DNA of 64,000 bases from Aquilaria yunnanensis (lineage: Eukaryota > Streptophyta > Magnoliopsida > Malvales > Thymelaeaceae). The DNA lies in contig CM077594.1 in the NCBI GenBank assembly GCA_039654915.1, forward strand, positions 33,453,001-33,517,000, read 5' to 3'. This document shows positions 9,762-20,448 of this stretch, piece after piece. Position 1 is the first letter of the stretch. The number at the start of each line of letters is the position of its first letter. Under the pieces are notes generated by a model. That model did no database searches. It was given only the letters and a program-made list of their open reading frames with translations, and was not told where the DNA came from. Made by a program: the position numbers and the translations under genes.

Positions 9762-12180
9762 TGTTACCACCTTCACAAAATGGGAAAATTACAATATAAG
9801 GACTTAAACTTATATGCTTTAATTTTCATCATAGTGTATGATTTTTGAAGTGTAAAGTATTCATTATACACCCCCTTAAGTGGCAAAAACAATGATAGCT
9901 TGGTCCTTAAGAAAGCATTGGCACATCACCTAATTTTCAAGTAACCTATGGACTAAATTGTAAGGCTACAATAGTTGGGTACTCAATTGCACAAATCTCT
10001 AAATATGGCTATGGAAAGGACATGGATGGAATTATGAAGAAAGGACATGGATGGAATTAAGGATATTGTTGGGAACCAAAGTGCTTACGAAGGCAAAGTT
10101 GATCATTTATGGCATAATGCCAACTAAGGATCCAAGTGTTCACCTTTTTGTCTAAAACTTATAATAACCTTTGACAAGGTTAAAGGTGGTCAAAAATATC
10201 ATTTTCCCAGCCAAAATGGCTGGAAATAACTTACACAAGTGTTGGCCAAATTTTAAAACATTTGCATATAGGCCACCTTGGTCAAAATGATGTATAAATG
10301 AAGAAAAATCTTCATTTCTTTCACTTTTTCCTTAAATTTCGATCTCCAGTAGCTAAGACCTCTTCCTCAAGTTCTTCCATCATCCTCCATGGCCACCATA
10401 CGTTAAGAAAACAAGAGGAAGCAAGAGAAAGCAAAGAAGACATCAAAGAGTGCAAGAAAACCTAATTTTGGTTCTATTTGGGTTTTCAGATTTCATAGCA
10501 AAGGTAATGGTTTTCTAAAGTCTCCTGGGTTGTTTATTGTATTTCCAAACATCCATGAAGCTAAGATCATGCTTGGAAGAGAACAAAAAGCTCAAGGAAT
10601 CAAGTATGGGTTAAGGGGAAAGTAGCATGGCTAGGTTTCGGCCTTAGTGTTATCATGCTAAAGATGGCAGCAAGAAAGAAGGTTTTCCAGAGCCCAAGTT
10701 AGTACTAACTAAGACCTAAAGGACTCCTAAGACCAAGAAAAAGCTTGAGGAGGGATGCCATAGTGATCTTAGTGTGATATCTCATTTGTTTTATTGAATG
10801 ATTATGGACTAACTCTAATGTTTTATTGCTGCTAGCATTACATGTGTTTGTTGCTGTGTTTGTTGGTGCATATGGTTGCCATATTTTTTTGTATGTGTTT
10901 TTTTGTATGTTTTTATGTCTTTGGATTTCATGTGGTACGTTTCTATGGAAGACTTTATATTGAAAGCCCTTACTAAGTTCTTTACAAAGAGCATACTCCT
11001 CTTTCTGTCCATTTTCAGCAACATCTGAAAGAGAACATTCAAACTAATAGTTCTAGTTTGATTTTTCTTTTGAAATTCCACATACATGAACTTCAATATG
11101 TCTAGTATTAAAATGGAATGTTTCATGATTTTTAGAGCAAATTTGATAATGTTAGTGTTGGTACTTTCTCCCTTACGCAGCAGCTGTCTTTTGAAGTTTC
11201 TGGAGTGCATTGTGGTTGTAAGGCTCTCCAAGAAGCTAGTGTACATACCCAACTAAGATAGGACATATGTATGATGCATCTATGCATGTAAATACACTAT
11301 GGATGGTGTATAGATGATATATGAAGCACTCAAGTGATGTTTCAGGTTGAATGTTCAATTCTGTCCATTTTGCAACTTGTTAGCTGTTCCAAAGAAAATT
11401 ATGTTTAATGTTTATGGAATGCCACTAAATTCATGAAAATGACTTTCCCAAGTGTTTAAGACATGTAAGAACCTGCCCATGTTGGTTTTTTACCTGGAAA
11501 TGAAGTGTATGAATTTTATGAAATTTTGTATGGGCATTATGGTCATTAGTTGTATAGATTTGGTACCCTGTACTGCAAGAGCCATAAATTATTGTACATA
11601 ATGATTTTAGCTATGAACATTTGATCACACCAAGATAACATAAAAAGGTTAAACTGAAATTTGGAATTTCTAAATTTGGAGCTCTGTAGCCAAAGCTATG
11701 ACATTCCAAAGTTGGCTAAGTTACTGTTCATCTGGTCAGAATTTTGTAACCAACTTCAAAAATCCATAACTTGGTCCATAGGTGAGATTTTGATGTAAAC
11801 CAAAATTTATTGGTTTGGTCTGAGTCTCTACTTGATAATGGAACAAATAAAACAGGGGGTTACATGGCTAGAATGATACAGTTTATTTGTGGAAGTTACA
11901 GGTGCAGTGGCTGGCCACTAGAACTTAACAAGATTGCCTAATGTGTGGAAGCCAAAACTAATAATTGTGCTAGTGTTTTCCTTCTTAGCTTCCATAGTGT
12001 GCATAAGTGTAAATATATGTGTTATGGTTTGACCAATATACATATATTTGCATAAAGACCAAGAGGGCAGCTTGGGTAATATAGTGAGCATTGTTCTGAT
12101 GACCTACAGAACATGCATAGCTCCTGGGAGATTGACACATTAAACATTGTCACTGTAGTTAAGCTCTTAGAGTGGTAACA
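9762..12180 (+). mobile_element. Solo LTR (2,419 bp) inserted in chromovirus gag
   Basis: The insertion starts TGTTACC and ends GGTAACA, a perfect 7-bp terminal inverted repeat, and is flanked by the identical 5-bp target duplication AGTGG at 9757-9761 and 12181-12185. Removing it and one duplication rejoins the gag sequence. A TATA box (TATAAATG at 10293-10300) and a downstream potential splice donor fit a long plant LTR. There is no PBS, coding sequence or second LTR inside, so it is a solo LTR left by unequal recombination. A minus-strand frame at 10815-11252 shows no recognisable domain. The start of a related LTR is seen at 16544. Confidence 0.9.
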
Positions 12181-12185
12181 AGTGG

Positions 12186-12640
12186 CAGCACCCTAGCCAC
12201 CTCAGTTAAGGCAAAAAGGACCAAGTCAGCTTATACCAACTAGAGTTCAACCATTAGCTAGGAGAGCATTTCAAATTGAAGGATCAAAAATGAAAGGGGA
12301 GCCCTGCATTGGAGAAGAGGCCATAAGCACAGTAAGCTGAAGAAAGAAGCACTGAAAGGTAACCTTTACCTTCATGATAAACTCATTTTTGTACTTTATG
12401 ATACTGGTACATTTATATCCATTATTTCAGCTAATTTAGTAAGAGATTTAAGCTTAGAGTTAACAATATTGCCGCAAATGTATATGATCAGAACAGGTTA
12501 GAATGAAATTGTGGCCTCACATTCGTAGTCAAAGACTATGTGATTAGGGTAGATAAGCTAGATTTAAGGCTAATGTGATCATTTTGGAAACCACTGGAAA
12601 TGATATAATATTGGGCATTAACTAGTTAGCTGAAAATAAT
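12186..12640 (+). pseudogene. Chromovirus gag 3' end and protease remnant
   Basis: The gag linker resumes right after the solo LTR. The protease follows near 12385-12600: VLYDTGTFISIIS contains the DTG catalytic triplet at 12400-12408, followed by SANLVRDL, as in plant gypsy proteases. Stop codons and frameshifts are present. Confidence 0.65.
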
Positions 12641-12779
12641 GTCATTATAGATTGCCAAGGTAGAAGGTTAATACTACTAAGGTCAATAGAACATTCATTA
12701 AAAGACTTAATAAAGTGTGACGTTGGGCAAGTAAAAGTAATGTATTGTATGCCCATACTTTTTGAGGAATAATTTATGG

Positions 12780-14090
12780 GCATAAATGAATTAGACAAGA
12801 TTTTTGTTATGAGAGAATTTCCGTAAGTATTTCCTTCTGAGTTGCTAAGATAGCCTCCCCTAAGGGAGATAGAATTTGAGATTAAATTGACCCCCAATGC
12901 AACTTCTATATTTGCCACACCTTATAGGATGGCAAATCTTGAAATGAATGAATTGAAGAAGCAATTGGATGAACTCCTTAAGAAGAGATTCATTAGGCCA
13001 AGTGCGTCTCCAATAGGAGCACCAATGCTGTTTGTGAAAAAAAAAACTGGGACACTTAGGTTAAGCGTTTACTATAAAAAGCTCAATTCCATGACTGTAA
13101 AGAATAAGTATCCTCTCCTTAAAGTTGAGGACTTATTTGATCAACTTAAAGGAGCAACAATTTTCTCAAAGATTGATCTTAGATCGGGATACTTCCAACT
13201 AAGACTACCTTTTGGGCTTGCTATTGCCCCAGCTTTCTTTATGGATTTGATGTAGAGGATATTTAGACCATATCTAGACCAATTTGTGGTGATCTTTATA
13301 AATGACATCATAGTATATTCAAAGGATGAGAAGGAACATGAAAAAAACTTAGGATTGGTGCTAGATATGTTGAGAAAACACAAAAAATATGGCTCATTGA
13401 ATAAATGCCATTTCTAGACCAGTTAGATTGAATTTTTAGCCCATGTGATAAATGAGCAAAGACTGGTTGTAGAGCCAACAGAAATTGAAGCTATCTTGCA
13501 ATCAAAGTGACCCGAAAATGTTAGACAAATAAGAAGTCTCTTAAGGTTAGCTAGCTATTATAGAAGATTTGTACCTAAATTTTCTGTAACTGCAACACTC
13601 CAACCAAGTTGAAAAAAAAAAGGGCAGAAATTTGAATGGTTTGACGAATGTGAGAAAAGCTTCTAAGAGCTGAAAGACAAGCTCACTCCAACTCTTGTAC
13701 TAATATTGCCTAATCCAATAAAACCTTTTGAGATTTATATAGATGCATCTATTGTTAGATTAGGGTGTGTGCTAATGCAATAAAAGCAAGGCATAGCCTA
13801 TGATTTAAGGCAATTGAGACCATATGAGAGGAACTATCCAGTGCATGACCTAGAACTTGCAACTGTGATATTTGCCTTAAAACAGTGAAGACATTACCTT
13901 TTTGGTAATAAGTTCCAAATCTTTACTGACCACAAAAGCCTCAAGAACCTTTTTACTCAAATAGAGTTTAATATAAGGCAAAGGATTTGGCTTGAATAGC
14001 TTAAAGACTTTGATTGTTCCATTAAGTACATAGAAGGAAAATCCAATAAATTGGTTGATGCCCTTAGAAGGGAATACAATGAGCTTAATA
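12780..14090 (+). pseudogene. Chromovirus reverse transcriptase and RNase H
   Basis: The longest open stretch is 12887-13255. RT motifs are readable: the PYRMA..EM.ELKKQL..L start, [39 protein letters not shown] and then [13 protein letters not shown], where the catalytic YVDD/FIDD box reads FIND, an aspartate-to-asparagine change. RNase H follows from about 13720 (IYIDAS, then FTDHKSLKN near 13930) and ends near VDALRRE at 14055. Several in-frame stops break both domains. Confidence 0.85.
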
Positions 14091-14189
14091 GCCTAACTTA
14101 TTTGGCTAACAAGTGGCTAGGATGGGAAAAAGCTCAATTGAGACTGGTAACTATTCAATCAACATGGAAGAAAGAAATACAAGTAGTGC

Positions 14190-14645
14190 AACAACAAGAT
14201 ATAGATCTTGCTAGAGTATTTGGCCAAGGACATGGAAAACTATTTCAAGGGTTCTCTTATAAAAAAGGATTGTTGTATTTCTAGGACAGGATATATGTAC
14301 CAAAAGGGTATAATTTAAGTGAAAAAAATCTTCAAAGAAGCCCATTAAAATAAAATGAGCATACACCCTAAAATTATGAAGATGTACCAAAGTTTGAGGA
14401 AACATTTTTTATGGCCAAGTGTGAAACAAGAAATTGGCATATTTGTATCTAACTGTGTTGTGTGCCAACAAGTAAAGCAAAACATCAAAGACCAGGGGTA
14501 AACTACAAAGTTTACCCATACCAGAAAAGAAATAGGGATCAATTGCCAAGGATTTCTTAGTGAGTATGCCTGTGACAAAAAGAAAACATGATACCATTGC
14601 CGTGGTTATGGATAGACTTACAAAGTTAGCCCACTTATTACTTAT
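14190..14645 (+). pseudogene. Chromovirus integrase, N-terminal zinc-binding part
   Basis: Degenerate frames carry the HHCC end (SNCVVCQQVKQN near 14440-14475) and the beginning of the core (VMDRLTKLAHLLL near 14605-14645). The rest of the catalytic core is missing. The next recognisable motif, MAPYEA, comes immediately after the solo LTR at 15582. Confidence 0.65.
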
Positions 14646-15576
14646 AGATGCCCACCAGCATCTCCATTATAGGTCATGGTGAGGATCACAGGAACTTCTG
14701 GTGGAAGAGAAACGTCTGGAGGGGATGCACACTGAGGGAGTCCACCAGAAATACTCAGAAAATAGGGGTTAGGAGGTCCCCGGAGTGTTTTTCCGGGGGA
14801 GAGTCTCCGACGCCCAAGTTAGTATTTTGGAAGTGGGAGAGGAGAACAAGCAGGGAGCAGAGATGGTCTAATAGGGAGTCATTCCTGTACCTGGGGTGCT
14901 TATTGAATTTATAGCGAGGTAATCAGAAGAAGTCCGCCTGCCACTGGTTACCCAGCTCATGACACGTGTTCGGTCGGATGTGATTCGTACCCTTGGGAAG
15001 AGAGAGGAGGGCTTTTAGCCGACCACTGTTCACTCGCCCAAAAGCCTATGTTGCTCAGGAACAGCGTGTCAGAGCGTGTCTGGGGGCGGCGTGTCGGGGC
15101 CGTACGAGTACGGTATGTCAGAGACTCCCAAGCTGTCTGTTCGTAGGCACACGTGGCCTTTTTACGTGTCCGAACTCCCTCGGAGTCCCGAGTTTCTTCG
15201 GGGAGGTGGGCTCCTCCAGAGGGAGATCCCTCGTTTCATACAGGACACCTTCGGCTTGATTTTCCCGAGGTTAGGCTCGAGCCCTTGACGACAGCACTTC
15301 GAGAACGTTTACCGAAGGTGGTCTGAAGAGTAAGCGAAGGTGGACTTAGGCTCGTGAATTTGACGTGAGGTTACCTTCAGGAGGGGTAATGACACTTTGT
15401 GACCGAAGTTGGTTGCATGACTTTTCCGAGGGTAATGCTTATTCGGCTTGTCCAAGGGCGCTTGGAGCCCTCTCTTTGCCGTGGTCTGGTTGCCTATTCT
15501 GACCAAAGGTGACGTGTTGTCCCGGGATAGCGTATACATGTGAGGTCCTTCAGGGGCGATTGCCCTTCGGCTATCA
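14646..15576 (-). mobile_element. Solo LTR of a Tat-type gypsy element in integrase
   Basis: This GC-rich 931-bp block is the reverse complement of an LTR related to the one at 36101-36977: its right end GGCTATCA matches the start TGATAGCC of that LTR, and the left end matches its tail (a GGTCATGGTGA block). The 5-bp duplication CTTAT flanks it at 14641-14645 and 15577-15581. The terminal dinucleotide at the left has decayed. A minus-strand TATA-like CTATAAATTC lies near 14905-14915. No internal region is present. Confidence 0.85.
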
Positions 15577-15581
15577 CTTAT

Positions 15582-16263
15582 TAGTAGCTATCACTCAGTG
15601 ATAAAAATGGCACCTTATGAAGCTTGATATGGAAGGAAATGTAGTACTCCCCTTTGTTGGCAAGACTCTAAAAAGAAGATTGAAATAGGGCCAAAGCTGA
15701 TTCATAAAATGACTGAAAAGGTTAAAGATATCCAAAAAAGGATCAAAGCTGCCAACAATCGAAATGAAGCCTATGCAAACCAAAAGAGAATGAGAGATTT
15801 AGAAATTCAAGTAGGAGACTATGTATGGATCAAAGTATCTCTAATGAAAAGAGTCATGAGATTTGGGAAAAAAGGCAAAGTAGCTCCTAGACACATTGGG
15901 CCATTCCAAATATTGGATAAACTTGGCAATGTTGCTTTTAGGCTGAACATACATCTAGAATTGGGACATGTACATGATACCTTTCATGTCAGTATGCTTA
16001 GAAAATATCTATCTAATCTACATCAAGTACTATCAACTTCTGACATCGCAATGAACCCCAACTTTAGTTATGCGGAAGGGTCTATGAAAGTTTTAGCAAG
16101 GGATGTAAGAAAGTTAAGAAGCAAATGGATAAGAAAGGTGATGATTCAAAGGAATCACCATTCTCAGTATGAGGCTACATGGGAAACTAAAGCTAAAATG
16201 CTTAAGAGATGTCCAAAATTACTCCCTAAGCTGCTTGAGAATTTGGAAAAGCAAATTCATTAA
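15582..16263 (+). pseudogene. Chromovirus integrase C-terminus and chromodomain-like tail
   Basis: The frame begins around MAPYEA-stop-YGRKC (15608) and is open from 15709 to 16263 (184 codons). It contains VGDYVWIKVS, GPFQILDKLGNVAFRL and HDTFHVSMLRKYL, the usual integrase C-terminal GPY/F region. The tail KVLARDVRKLRSKW...YEATWETK resembles a plant chromodomain, which would aim integration at heterochromatin. This is the best-preserved part of the element but cannot act without the missing core. Confidence 0.8.
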
Positions 16264-16274
16264 GGGGGAGAGAG
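16263..16274 (+). promoter_or_regulatory. Polypurine tract of the chromovirus
   Basis: AGGGGGAGAGAG lies directly before the LTR start TGTCATGCC and directly after the pol stop, the expected plus-strand priming site. Confidence 0.8.
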
Positions 16275-16543
16275 TGTCATGCCTGTGAATTGTATAGGCC
16301 ATAGACTACGATTAAAATGTACATAAAAGGTATAGATAAGTGATACAAGTCACAGAGATGAAAACAAGGGGCATCTAGTGTCATGTGCCCAGTAAGGTGC
16401 TCTAAGGGTGCCCTATGTCCACATAAGAGAAACTTGAAGGAAAACGCCAACCTTATGAGCCAAAAGGGGCTAAAACTAAGTGCCAATGCAGGTTTTGAAA
16501 TGAGGATTCAAAATTTGAAAAAAAAGAGGTGAAGAGCCCAAGG
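16275..16543 (+). repeat. Start of the chromovirus 3' LTR (interrupted)
   Basis: It begins TGTCATGCC after the polypurine tract. After 269 bp it gives way to a second LTR start. Confidence 0.65.
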
Positions 16544-17156
16544 TGTTGCCACCTCACAAAATTAGGAGAACCACAAAGTGTGGCATAATGGTCAAGAACC
16601 ATTATATTGTGTAATTCTCACCATAATGATTGAAGTGTGAGGGGTAAAAAGCATGATCAACTCCTCCATAATAGTGTTCTAACTTGGTAACTTGGCCCCC
16701 AAGAAAAGCCTTAAGGATTGCTTGTTTGTGAAGCAACCTATGGACTTTTTTGTAACGTTTTGAAAATTTGGGTACTTAATTGCAAACCTCTCAGCAAAGA
16801 ACTTTGGAGAATTATGGGAAGGATATGAATGGTATGAAAGTGCTACTGGAGGACCAAATTGCTTATGGAAGACAAGTGTGGACAAAGAAAAGCATAAAGG
16901 GCTTTAAGGACTTAAGTCTCTTAGTGTATGCCTTCGGTTGTTTATGGTTATGACTTAAGTGAAATGGAAGAATTTTAGAGTTGTCCAACTGAAGGAAAGA
17001 CAGCCAAAGCAAGATAAGGATGGTCAAATGTGGGCCATGAGTTTAAGACTAAGAAACCATGGTTTTCTAGCAAGGAAAATGACATAAAGCTTGATTACGG
17101 CTATTAAGGGTGTTTAGTGCACTAAAGCTTGGTTAAGCCTCATAAAGTAGCCAATT
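16544..17156 (+). repeat. Truncated LTR related to the 9762-12180 solo LTR
   Basis: It starts TGTTGCCACCTCACAAAATT and runs parallel to the first 500 bp or so of the solo LTR at 9762 (shared blocks include a 'caacctatggac' and a 'gggtacttaattgca'-type stretch). It stops after about 610 bp where the satellite begins, so some 1.8 kb of LTR is missing. Confidence 0.65.
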
Positions 17157-19933
17157 TCCTTAACCTCAAACTCAATCAAATTTTCTTCAACGATAGGAGA
17201 GTTCCTGTCGTTGAGGTTCTAAGGAAATCTCCTCAACCTCAAACTTCAATCAATTTTTCAAACACAATCAATTTTCTCTAACGATAGGAGAGTTCCTGTC
17301 GTAGAGGTTCTAAGGAAAACTCCCTTACCTCAAACTTCAATCAATTTTTCAAACACAATCAATTTTTCTTCAATGATAGGAGACTTCCTAGCGTAGAGGT
17401 TCTAAGGAAATCTCCTTAACCTCAAACCTCAATTAATTTTTCAAACACAGTCAATTTTTCTTCAACGTTAGGAGAGTTCCTATTGTAGAGGTTCTAAGGA
17501 AATCTCCTTAACCTCAAACTTCAATCAATTTTTCAAACACAGTCAATTTTTCTTCAATGATATGAGAGTTCCTGTCGTAGAGGTTCTAAGGAAATCTCCT
17601 TAGCCTCAAACTCAGTCAATTTTTCTTCAACGATAGGAGAGTTCCTGTCGTAGAGGTTCTAAGGAAATCTCCTTAACCTCAAACCTCAATCAATTATTCA
17701 AACACAGTCAATTTTTCTTCAACGATAGGAGAGTTCCTGTCGTAGAGGTTCTAAGGAAATCTCCTTAACCTCCAACTTCAATCAATTTTTCAAACATAGT
17801 CAATTTTTCTTCAACGATAGGAGAGTTCCTGTCATAGACGTTTTAAGGAAATCTCCTCAACCTCAAACTCAATCAATTTTTCTTCAACGATAGGGGAGTT
17901 CCTTTCGTAGAGGTTCTAAGAAAAGCTCCTTAACCTCAAACTCAATCAAATTTTCTTCAACGATAGGAGAGTTCCTGTCGTAGAGGTTCTAAGGAAATCT
18001 TCTTAACCTCAAACTCAATCAATTTTTCTTCAACGATAGAAGAGTTCCTATCGTAGAGGTTCTAAGGAAATCTCCTTAACCTCAAACCTCAATCAATTTT
18101 TCAAACACAGTCAATTTTTCTTCAACGATAGGAGAGTTCCTGTCGTAGAGGTTCTAAGGAAATCTCCTTAACCTCCAACTTCAATCAATTTTTCAAACAC
18201 AATCAATTTTTCTTCAACGATAGGAGAGTTTTTGTTGTAGACGTTCTAAGGAAATCTCCTCAACCTCAAACTCAATAAATTTTTCTTCAACAATAGGAGA
18301 GTTCCTGTCGTAGAGGTTCTAAGAAAAGCTCCTTCACCTCAAACTCAATCAAATTTTCTCCAACGGTAGGAGAGTTCCTATCGTTGAGGTTCTAAGGAAA
18401 TCTTCTTAACCTCAATCTCAATCAATTTTTCTTCAACGATAGGAGAGTTCCTGTCGTAGAGGTTCTAACAAAATCTCCTTAACCTTAAACTTCAATCAAT
18501 TTTTCAAATACAGTCAATTTTCTCTAACGATAGGAGAGTTCCTAACATAGAGGTTCTAAGGAAATCTCCTTAACCTCAAACTTCAATCAAATTTTCAAAC
18601 TCAATCAATTTTTCTTCAACGATAGGAGAGTTCCTGTCGTAGAGGTTCTAAGGAAATCTCCTTAACCTCAAACACCAATCAATTTTTCAAACACGGTCAA
18701 TTTTTCTTCAAAAAAAGGAGAGTTCTTGTCGTAGAGGTTCTAAGGAAATCTCCTTAACCTCAAACTTCAATCAATTTTTCAAACACAGTCAATTTTTCTT
18801 CAACGATAGGAGAGTTCCTGTCGTAGTGGTTCTAAGGAAATCTCCTTCACCTCAAACTCAATCAATTTTTCTTCAATGATAGGAGAGTTCCTGTCGTAGA
18901 GGTTCTAAGAAAATCTCCTTAACCTCAAACTTCAATCAATTTTTCAAACACAGTCAATTTTCTCTAACGATAGGAGAGTTCCCGTTGTAGAGGTTATAAG
19001 GAAATCTCCTTAACCTCAAACTTCAATCAATTTTTCAAACACTGTCAATTTTTCTTCAACGATAGGAGAGTTCCTGTCGTAGAGGTTCTAAGGAAATCTC
19101 CTTAACCTCAAACTTCAATCAATTTTTCAAACACAGTCAATTTTTCTTCAACGATAGGAGAGTTCCTGTCGTAGAGGTTGTAAGGAAATCTCATTAACCT
19201 CAAACTCAGTCAATTTTTCTTCAACAATAGGAGAGTTCCTGTCCTAGAGGTTCTTAGGAAATCTCCTTAACATCAAACATCAATCAATTTTTCAATCACA
19301 GTCAATTTTTGTTCAACGATAGGAGAGTTCCTGTCGTAGAGGTTCTAAGGAAATCTCCTTAACCTCAAACTTCAATCATTTTTTCTTCAACGATAGGAGA
19401 GTTCCTGTCGTAAAGGTTCTAAGGAAATCTCCACAACCTCAAACTCAGTCAATTTTTCTTCAACGATAAGAAAGTTCCTGTCGTAGAGGTTCTAACGAAA
19501 TCTCCTTAACCTCAAACTTGAATAAATTTTTCAAACACAGTCAATTTTCTCTAATGATAGGAGAGTTCCTGTCGTAGAGGTTCTAAAGAAATCTCCTTAA
19601 CCTCAAACTTCAATCAAATTTTCAAACTCAATCAATTTTTCTTCAACGATAGGAGAGTTCCTGTCGTAGAGGTTCTAAGGAAATCTCCTTACCCTCAAAC
19701 TTCAATCAATTTTTCAAACACAGTCAATTTTTCTTCAGCGATAGGAGAGTTCATGTCGTACAGGTTCTAAGGAAATCTCCTTAACCTCAAACTTCAATCA
19801 ATTTTTCAAACACAGTCAATTTTTTTCCAACGATAGGAGAGTTCCTGTCGTAGAGGTTCTAAGGAAATCTCCTTAACCTCAAACTTCAATCAATTTTTCA
19901 AACACAGTCAATTTTTCTTCAATGATAGGAGAG
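17157..19933. repeat. Satellite array 1 (about 92-bp monomer)
   Basis: About 33 direct repeats of a monomer that is 92 bp in its long form and about 73 bp in its short form. Each contains GATAGGAGAGTTCCTGTCG, then GGTTCTAAGGAAATCTCC, then AACCTCAAAC and the AT-rich CAATTTTTC segment. Two neighbouring dyads lie in every monomer. Short monomers lack the part between two TCAATTTTTC direct repeats. A local higher-order period of about 403 bp links 17836 with 18239. The right edge breaks off inside a monomer at 19933; the left edge cuts an LTR. No coding potential. Confidence 0.97.
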
Positions 19934-20448
19934 CAGCGATTATCTTTTTTTTTTCCTTTTTTACTAGAAGTTTAGGATTACCGTAATTCCTTTTCTATTT
20001 TTTCTTCATTGTTTTGAAAGATTTTTAAATAATTATCCAAACCATGGATCTTATCAGATCAGCCGGATATGGATCTAGACGTCCTTAAAATCTCGGGAAT
20101 TTATCAAATCCACCAAGAATTTGAAAGGAACATCTTGTTCTAAGCTATGAGTCTTACCAGACCAACCGGATTCGAACGAATAATCCATCTTAGGATTTTA
20201 TCAAATCACCAAGAACGGATTGCAAAAAATTTAAATGTTGCTTAACCAATAATTTGGTACACATTAGATGCATTACAAGAATTAAAATTAAGCTATTCTA
20301 AAATAAAGATAAATAAATAAATCAATAAATAAATATACATACCAAATCAAAATCCCATGTTGTTCTCCTATTTCAATTTTATGACTATATTCAATGTAAG
20401 GCCAATCAACAATAACTAAGAAGACAAAGAAAACAATGAAAGCTTACT
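19934..20448. other. AT-rich non-coding spacer
   Basis: No gene seen. A segment at 20041-20075 (CCATGGATCTTATCAGATC) is similar to the reverse complement of 22290-22330, so this may be part of another LTR in opposite orientation. Confidence 0.4.

Noticed and set aside
10815..11252. 145-codon minus-strand frame inside the 2.4-kb solo LTR
   Set aside because: LTR sequence, no recognisable domain, AT-rich composition; most likely chance.
17157..19933. CRISPR-like array
   Set aside because: No repeat-plus-unique-spacer structure; the whole monomer is conserved, and the context is a plant genome.
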